Of a stretch of 10,839 nucleotides of DNA, positions 6,213 to 10,839 are shown one piece after another. Source of the DNA: Chthonomonadaceae bacterium (GTDB lineage Bacteria; Armatimonadota; Chthonomonadetes; Chthonomonadales; Chthonomonadaceae). The notes under the pieces were generated by a model. It was not told the origin of the DNA, made no database searches, and saw only the letters and a list, made by a program, of their open reading frames with translations. The position numbers and the translations under genes were made by a program. Every line of letters starts with the position of its first letter. The stretch's first letter is position 1. The stretch covers positions 1 through 10,839 of the forward strand of contig JANXLO010000292.1 of the NCBI GenBank assembly GCA_025355115.1. The letters are read 5' to 3'.

Positions 6213-6218
6213 TAGAAT
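6213..6218 (+). promoter_or_regulatory. Possible -10 element (TAGAAT) for mfd
   Basis: TAGAAT matches the TATAAT consensus at five of six bases and lies 54 bases before the mfd ATG. TTACGG at 6189-6194 is a weak -35 with an 18-base spacer. The same GGTAGAAT string occurs in the promoter of the ATPase gene at 9963, which supports it as a real -10 form in this genome. Confidence 0.4.
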
Positions 6219-6272
6219 GAGAGGGGCGTTCACGGGGACGCGGTAGAAAAATTTGCAAGGCGATCTGCTTTT

Positions 6273-9200
6273 ATGGCGTTGACCGATCTGCCGCGCCTGC
6301 TCGACCCGCTTCCCGGCTTTCGGGAGATGATCGAGACGCTGAAAAGCGGTGCTGGCGCAGTCGAAATTGGAGGGATGACCGCTTCCGCGAAGGGCTTTGC
6401 CCTGGCGCGGGTTTTTGCACGTCTGGACAAACCTCTGCTCGTCATCACGCATACTCAGGAGCAGGCGCAGAGATTGTGGGACGATGTCGTGCGCTACGGA
6501 GTTCCGGAGCGGAAGGTATGCACGCTCCCCTCTTCGCAGAGCCTGTTCCTTGAGGGCGACATCACGGATTTTCGAGTCATTGGGGAGCGCGTGGGGGCGC
6601 TGCTGACGCTGGCGCAGCAGGAGCCGTGCATCGTGATAGGCACCCTGGAGGCGGTGCTTCAGCGCACGTCGCCTCCCGACGATCTGGTTCCCGCCGTCTT
6701 CACTCTGGAGGCGGAGCAGACTGTCGAGTTCGACGCTGTGGTGGCCCGGCTGGTCGAGATGGGCTACGAGGCCGCCAACACCGTCACGCGACCCGGAGAG
6801 TTCTCCAGGCGAGGAGGCATCCTCGACGTCTTCTCCAGCACGGCGGATGCGCCTGTCCGAATTGAACTGTTCGGCGACGACATAGAAACCATCCGACCAT
6901 TCGACGTCGCCACGCAGCGCAGCACAGGCCGTAATGCAGTAGTTGAGCTGACGCCGGTGCGCGAAATTCGCCTCTCCGAGGAGCGCGTGATTCCCGCGCT
7001 GGATACGATCCGCGCCGCCTTCACCAAGCGTCAGGGCGAGCTGATAAAGAAGGGCGGGCCAGCGGGTCGCGAATCCATCGAGCGCCTGAGCGACCGGACT
7101 GAGAAAGCGCTGGCCTCGCTCGAGCAGCAGGCCTACTTCTCCGGCCTCGAACAGTATCTCCCCTACCTCGTCCCTGAGACTGTGTGCGCCCTGGACTATC
7201 TGCCCCAAAACGCCGTCCTGGTGCTGGACGAGCCCCATCTGATCCATGAGCATTGGGACCGCTTGACGGGCGAGATTCAGACAGCCCGCGAGCGACAGTG
7301 GGAGCGCGGGGAGAGGCTGGATCTCTTCCCTCATGCGCTGGCCTATAAGACCGGAATGGCACGGATCGCCGCGCAACCCTGCCTGATACTCTCCCTGCTG
7401 GGCAGGAGAGTGGAGGGATTCGAGACGGTTCAGTCCGTGCACATCAACTCCACGCCCTGCGAAAACTATCGCGGCCGCATGGGCGCGCTGGCGGATGAGG
7501 TTGGAACGTGGCTCGCCAACGACTGTCGCGTCGTCTTCGTCAGCGATCAGCCGGCTCGAGTGCGCGAAATCTGCGCCGAACTGCATCTGCCGGTTCAGCC
7601 GCTCGGCAGCGGCATTGGAGGCAGAGCGGGGCTTCATGTGCAGGAGGGCCGCCTGCGGGCCGGATTCACTTTGGCCGACCTGCGCCTCTACGTCCTTACC
7701 GACGCGGAGCTGTTCGGCGCCGCTCGCACGGTGGCCCCACGCCGCAAAGTCGCGGGCGGCGTCGCCATCTCCTCCGTCCTCGACCTGCGTGACAGCGACT
7801 ACGTCGTCCACATGCACCACGGCATCGGGCAGTATCGCGGCCTCGTGAAGCGAACGGTGGAGGGCAGCCAGCGCGACTACCTTCTCGTGCAGTATCAGGG
7901 AGGCGACCGCCTCTATGTCCCCGCCGATCAGATAGACCGAATTCAGCGCTATCAGGGCGCAGACGGCAACCCGCCGCAGATCAACAAGCTCGGCGGCAAC
8001 GACTGGCAACGCACCACCCGCAAAGTTCGGGAGCAGGCCCGCGAAATGGCCGGAGAGCTCATCCGACTCTACGCCGCCCGCCACGCCGCCACCCGACCGA
8101 ACTTCGGGGAGGATGGGCCCTGGCAGATCGAGATGGAGGAGTCGTTCCCGTATGAGGAGACACGCGACCAACTCCGCGCCATTCAGGACGTCAAGGCCGA
8201 CCTCGAGCGTGAGCAGCCGATGGATCGCCTCATTTGCGGTGACGTCGGGTTCGGCAAGACGGAGGTCGCCCTCCGCGCCGCCTTCAAAGTCGTCACCGGC
8301 GGCAAGCAGGTCGCCGTCCTCTGCCCGACGACCGTTCTCGCCGCGCAGCATCTGACCACCTTTCGAGAGCGCTTCGCCGCCTATCCGCTCACCATAGACC
8401 TGCTCAGCCGGTTCCGCACGAAGCAGGAGCAGGCCAAGACCGTCCAGGGCTTGAAGGAGGGCACGGTCGATATCGTGATCGCCACGCATCGACTGCTTAG
8501 CAAGGACATCGTCTTCAAGAGCCTCGGCCTCGTCGTCGTCGATGAGGAGCAGCGGTTCGGCGTGTCGCACAAGGAGCGGCTGAAGCAGTTGAAGACGCAG
8601 GTCGATGTGCTGACGCTCTCGGCCACGCCCATTCCGCGAACGCTGAGCATGGCCCTCTCCGGCCTCCGCGACATGAGCCTCATCGAGGATCCGCCGGAGG
8701 GCCGCATCCCCGTGTTGACCTACGTCCGCGAGTACGACGACGAGCTGCTGCGGGACGCGGTGCTGCGCGAGATAGAGCGGGACGGCCAGATATACTATGT
8801 CCATAACCGCGTCGAGAGCATCCACCACGTGGCCGTCCACCTTCAGCGCCTGGTTCCGGACGCCCGCATTCTGGTGGGGCACGGCCAGATGTCGGAGGAC
8901 GAGCTGGAGAAGGTGATGGTCGCCTTCTACCACCATGAGGCCGACATTCTGCTCTGCACTACCATTATCGAGAACGGCCTGGACGTCTCCAACGCCAACA
9001 CCATTCTGCTCGACAACGCCGACCACCTTGGCCTGTCGCAGCTCTATCAACTGCGTGGGCGAGTCGGCCGCTCCAGCCGTCAGGCCTACGCCTACCTCTT
9101 CTACCGCCGCGACAAGCTGCTCACGGAGGTCGCCGAGCAGCGTCTAGCCGCCATGAAGGAGTTCTCCGCGCTCGGCAGCGGCTACAAGGTCGCCATGCGC

Positions 9201-9851
9201 GACCTTGAGATACGCGGCGCGGGGAATCTGCTCGGAGCCGAGCAGCATGGAGCCATGGTCAGCGTCGGCTTCGATCTCTACGCCCAGCTGCTCGCGCAGG
9301 CCGTGCAGGAGCTGAAGGGCGAGGACATCACCGAGGACATCCTTCCGGCGATGGACATCTCCGTCACCGCCCACATCCCCAACGAGTACATTCCGGGCGA
9401 GGCCGAGCGGATCTACTTCTACAAGCGGATGAGCGCGGTTCGCTCCGTGCCCGACATCGAAAATCTCCAGTCCGAGTTGGAAGACCGCTTCGGCGATCCG
9501 CCCCGCCCGGTGTGGGACGCCCTCGCCATCCTTCGCCTTCGCCTTCGCTGTCAGGAAATAGGAATCGCCGCCGTCCGAGGCGAGGCCGCGAGCATTCAGA
9601 TTCGGTTCGCGCCCGGCGTCCGCCTCACCCCGCAGGCCGTCCAGATCCTCACCGCCGCCTTCAAGAACTACCGCTTCACTCCGGACGGAGTCATCATCCC
9701 TCTCACGGGCCCCAAAATTCTGGCGCAGGTGGAGGAGATGATCTCCATCCTCGAGAAGGCCCTCCAACTTCGTGGCACGGACAGATCGAACGGCCTCACC
9801 GCGAATCCCACCGTCAAGACCTCCGCTTCCACGCCTTCCCGTGCTTCATAG
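6273..9851 (+). CDS. mfd: Transcription-repair coupling factor Mfd
   Basis: This complete 1192-residue protein removes RNA polymerase stalled at DNA damage and recruits UvrA to start nucleotide excision repair. The N-terminal UvrB-like part (about 1-330) carries a degenerate Walker A (G34-M-T-A-S-A-K-G-F, without the G-K-T) and P-G-E-F-S-R-R-G-G-I-L-D-V-F (174-187). The RNA polymerase interacting domain (about 503-575) has Y-V-V-H-M-H-H-G-I-G-Q-Y-R-G (510-523) and L-Y-V-P-A-D-Q. The translocase has Walker A G656-D-V-G-F-G-K-T-E, T-H-R-L-L (738-742), D-E-E-Q-R-F-G-V (757-764), S-A-T-P-I-P-R-T (783-790) and the motif VI stretch L-R-G-R-V-G-R (927-933). The TRCF C-terminal domain spans about 1020-1130, followed by a short Ser/Thr-rich tail. 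Length is usual for the family. The ribosome site is weak (AAGG, 12 bases before the ATG), but the start matches the expected N-terminus. The gene appears to stand alone. Confidence 0.98.
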   Translation: MALTDLPRLLDPLPGFREMIETLKSGAGAVEIGGMTASAKGFALARVFARLDKPLLVITHTQEQAQRLWDDVVRYGVPERKVCTLPSSQSLFLEGDITDFRVIGERVGALLTLAQQEPCIVIGTLEAVLQRTSPPDDLVPAVFTLEAEQTVEFDAVVARLVEMGYEAANTVTRPGEFSRRGGILDVFSSTADAPVRIELFGDDIETIRPFDVATQRSTGRNAVVELTPVREIRLSEERVIPALDTIRAAFTKRQGELIKKGGPAGRESIERLSDRTEKALASLEQQAYFSGLEQYLPYLVPETVCALDYLPQNAVLVLDEPHLIHEHWDRLTGEIQTARERQWERGERLDLFPHALAYKTGMARIAAQPCLILSLLGRRVEGFETVQSVHINSTPCENYRGRMGALADEVGTWLANDCRVVFVSDQPARVREICAELHLPVQPLGSGIGGRAGLHVQEGRLRAGFTLADLRLYVLTDAELFGAARTVAPRRKVAGGVAISSVLDLRDSDYVVHMHHGIGQYRGLVKRTVEGSQRDYLLVQYQGGDRLYVPADQIDRIQRYQGADGNPPQINKLGGNDWQRTTRKVREQAREMAGELIRLYAARHAATRPNFGEDGPWQIEMEESFPYEETRDQLRAIQDVKADLEREQPMDRLICGDVGFGKTEVALRAAFKVVTGGKQVAVLCPTTVLAAQHLTTFRERFAAYPLTIDLLSRFRTKQEQAKTVQGLKEGTVDIVIATHRLLSKDIVFKSLGLVVVDEEQRFGVSHKERLKQLKTQVDVLTLSATPIPRTLSMALSGLRDMSLIEDPPEGRIPVLTYVREYDDELLRDAVLREIERDGQIYYVHNRVESIHHVAVHLQRLVPDARILVGHGQMSEDELEKVMVAFYHHEADILLCTTIIENGLDVSNANTILLDNADHLGLSQLYQLRGRVGRSSRQAYAYLFYRRDKLLTEVAEQRLAAMKEFSALGSGYKVAMRDLEIRGAGNLLGAEQHGAMVSVGFDLYAQLLAQAVQELKGEDITEDILPAMDISVTAHIPNEYIPGEAERIYFYKRMSAVRSVPDIENLQSELEDRFGDPPRPVWDALAILRLRLRCQEIGIAAVRGEAASIQIRFAPGVRLTPQAVQILTAAFKNYRFTPDGVIIPLTGPKILAQVEEMISILEKALQLRGTDRSNGLTANPTVKTSASTPSRAS

Positions 9852-9909
9852 CGTCGTCAGCGGGCTATGAACGCCACTGTCACTTGAATTTCCTTGCTGT
9901 TGCGGACGA

Positions 9910-9919
9910 AGAATATTCT
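9910..9919. repeat. 10-base perfect palindrome AGAATATTCT
   Basis: AGAATATTCT is its own reverse complement. It lies 6 bases before the larger nested palindrome and inside the -35 to upstream zone of the ATPase promoter, so it may be a further protein-binding site. A 10-base palindrome can also occur by chance. Confidence 0.3.
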
Positions 9920-9925
9920 GTATAC

Positions 9926-9962
9926 GGTGTGAATCTGACCACTGTGTGGTAGAATTTACACC
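9926..9962 (+). promoter_or_regulatory. Nested palindromic operator containing an extended -10 promoter, ending at the ATG of the ATPase gene
   Basis: The 37-base element is symmetric around TGT at 9943-9945. An inner pair, CCAC (9939-9942) and GTGG (9946-9949), is flanked by equal 4-base spacers and an outer pair, GGTGTGAAT (9926-9934) and ATTTACACC (9954-9962), which match at eight of nine positions. The last base of the element touches the ATG at 9963. Within it, TGG-TAGAAT (9947-9955) is an extended -10 element, with a weak -35 (GTGTGA, 9927-9932, 17-base spacer) covered by the left outer arm. The -10 would start transcription at about 9962-9963, at the start codon. No ribosome binding site precedes this ATG, which agrees with a leaderless mRNA. 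A repressor bound here would cover the -35, -10 and start site together. Confidence 0.65.
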
Positions 9963-10839
9963 ATGTACAGACGCCATTTGACTACTCCTCTGCTGGATTC
10001 ACTCGCCGATACCCCGGTCGTGCTGATCGTGGGAGCGAGGCAGGTGGGCAAGACAACTCTGGTGCGGTCGGTGCTGGGCGGGGCCTTTGCGGGTCAGTCC
10101 GTCACATTGGACGACGCGACGGCTCTGACCGCCGCGCGAAATGATCCTGCGGGGTTTCTGGCGGGATTTTTGGGGCCGATTGCCATCGACGAAGTGCAAA
10201 AGGCCCCCGCGCTCTTCCCCGCCATCAAAGCGTTGGTGGATCGGGAGCATGCACCGGGCCGATTTCTGCTGACAGGATCTTACAATATCCTGACCTTGCC
10301 CCGTCTCTCGGAGAGCCTAGCCGGGCGTATGGAGGTGCTGACGCTCTGGCCTTTGTCGCAGTCCGAGATTGCGGGGGCGAGCAGGAACGTAGTGGACAGA
10401 CTGTTCGCCCCGGAGTTCCCGACCCACGACCTGCCCGCCTGCGACCGGCTTGAACTGATCGGACGTCTTCTGGCAGGCGGTTATCCCGAGCCGTTGGCAC
10501 GGACGAACGAGGCTCGCCGCCGCGCCTGGTTCGGCAGCTACTTGACCGCGATCCTGCAGCGCGACGTCCGTGACATCACAAATATCGAGGGGCTGACCGA
10601 TCTGCCCCGACTGCTGGCGCTACTGGGAACCCGAACCGCCGCTCAGCTGAATGTCGCGGACATCGGGCGCAGTATCGGCATTCCCGGCACGACGCTGCAC
10701 CGCTATCTGACCCTGCTGGAGACGATCTTCCTCCTCTGCCCGTTGCCCGCCTGGCACGCGAATCTGGGGTTGCGGCTGGTGAAATCTCCGAAACTGCATC
10801 TGAGCGATACAGGGCTGATTGCAGGACTCCTGGCCTTGA
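9963..10839 (+). CDS. AAA ATPase with DUF4143 C-terminal domain, partial at the right edge
   Basis: The frame is open from ATG 9963 to the window edge (292 codons visible; family members are commonly near 380-420 residues). Residues 1-10 match the usual family opening. The P-loop is V23-G-A-R-Q-V-G-K-T-T (K30), Walker B is I73-A-I-D-E-V-Q-K (D76, E77), and L-L-T-G-S-Y-N (102-108) is the sensor region. After about residue 185 comes a DUF4143 domain with Y-L-x-x-I-L-Q-R-D-V-R-D-I and a winged-helix-like N-V-A-D-I-G-R-S-I-G-I-P-G-T-T-L-H-R-Y-L, then K-S-P-K-L-H-L-S-D-T-G-L near the edge. These ATPases are common accessory genes of unknown role in many bacteria and archaea; some are suspected in mobile or defence contexts, but none is established here. 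The gene has its own palindromic, probably leaderless promoter and lies 111 bases after mfd. Confidence 0.93.
   Translation, partial: MYRRHLTTPLLDSLADTPVVLIVGARQVGKTTLVRSVLGGAFAGQSVTLDDATALTAARNDPAGFLAGFLGPIAIDEVQKAPALFPAIKALVDREHAPGRFLLTGSYNILTLPRLSESLAGRMEVLTLWPLSQSEIAGASRNVVDRLFAPEFPTHDLPACDRLELIGRLLAGGYPEPLARTNEARRRAWFGSYLTAILQRDVRDITNIEGLTDLPRLLALLGTRTAAQLNVADIGRSIGIPGTTLHRYLTLLETIFLLCPLPAWHANLGLRLVKSPKLHLSDTGLIAGLLAL

Larger units (their letters stand above)
5851..6272. other. 422-base gap between the sialidase-like gene and mfd, AT-richer, with repeats and gene remnants
   Basis: This is the longest stretch without a confident gene. It is visibly richer in A and T than the genes around it. 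It holds an open but unplaced reading frame (5893-6063) followed by a second short frame (6053-6148), a 17-base perfect inverted repeat (6127-6143), two similar CGGGGAC...AAAAA-TTGC stretches near its ends (5871-5890 and 6233-6256), and a candidate mfd promoter (TAGAAT, 6213-6218). No clear terminator follows the sialidase-like gene. The content fits a decayed or transferred segment, but no transposase motif is recognisable. Confidence 0.6.

Noticed and set aside
5851..6272. A tRNA, riboswitch or other structured RNA in the gap before mfd
   Set aside because: I see no cloverleaf, CCA end, or known riboswitch consensus, only scattered short repeats.
6189..9050. A 953-codon open frame on the minus strand, opposite mfd
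   Set aside because: It lies almost wholly antisense to the unmistakable mfd coding sequence. Long antisense frames are expected in GC-rich genes with strong codon bias. The product has no recognisable domain and has the repetitive His/Leu/Val/Glu/Gly look of a reverse-strand translation.

Overview
The window is about 10.8 kb of GC-rich bacterial DNA with tightly packed genes, G/C-rich third codon positions and clear AAAGGAG/GGAGG ribosome binding sites. The gene set includes the edge of a glycoside-hydrolase-like gene, a cytoplasmic sialidase-like BNR protein, an M29 aminopeptidase, several small zinc-ribbon proteins and a leaderless-looking gene. This would suit an environmental, carbohydrate-using bacterium of a group such as Armatimonadota or a relative. 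That placement is a guess from gene content, not a measurement. No rRNA, tRNA, CRISPR array or intact mobile element is visible.

Layout. At the left edge (120-1, minus) lies the first 40 codons of a protein whose N-terminus resembles GHL6/alpha-L-fucosidase-like glycoside hydrolases. Then come a 90-residue zinc-ribbon membrane protein (367-639, plus) and a CNNM/CBS/CorC-HlyC membrane transporter (759-2078, plus), which ends at a hairpin terminator. Converging on it is a likely three-gene minus-strand operon (3594 down to 2130): a second zinc-ribbon membrane protein related to the first, a zinc-ribbon version of the YggX Fe(II)-trafficking family that starts at a TTG, and an ADP-ribosylglycohydrolase. 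Diverging from it is a plus-strand pair: M29 aminopeptidase (3763-4887) and a three-Asp-box sialidase-like protein (4909-5850).

An AT-richer gap (5851-6272) with broken, coding-looking frames and several repeats precedes mfd (6273-9851), a complete transcription-repair coupling factor. At the right edge an AAA ATPase of the DUF4143 type starts at 9963 and runs out of the window. Its start codon directly follows a 37-bp nested palindrome that contains an extended -10 promoter, which implies a leaderless and probably self-regulated transcript.

Most genes are housekeeping or ordinary accessory functions. I found no convincing new multi-gene system. The points most worth a second look are the palindromic leaderless promoter of the DUF4143 ATPase, the pair of related zinc-ribbon membrane microproteins, the YggX-like/ADP-ribosylglycohydrolase operon, and the decayed gap before mfd.
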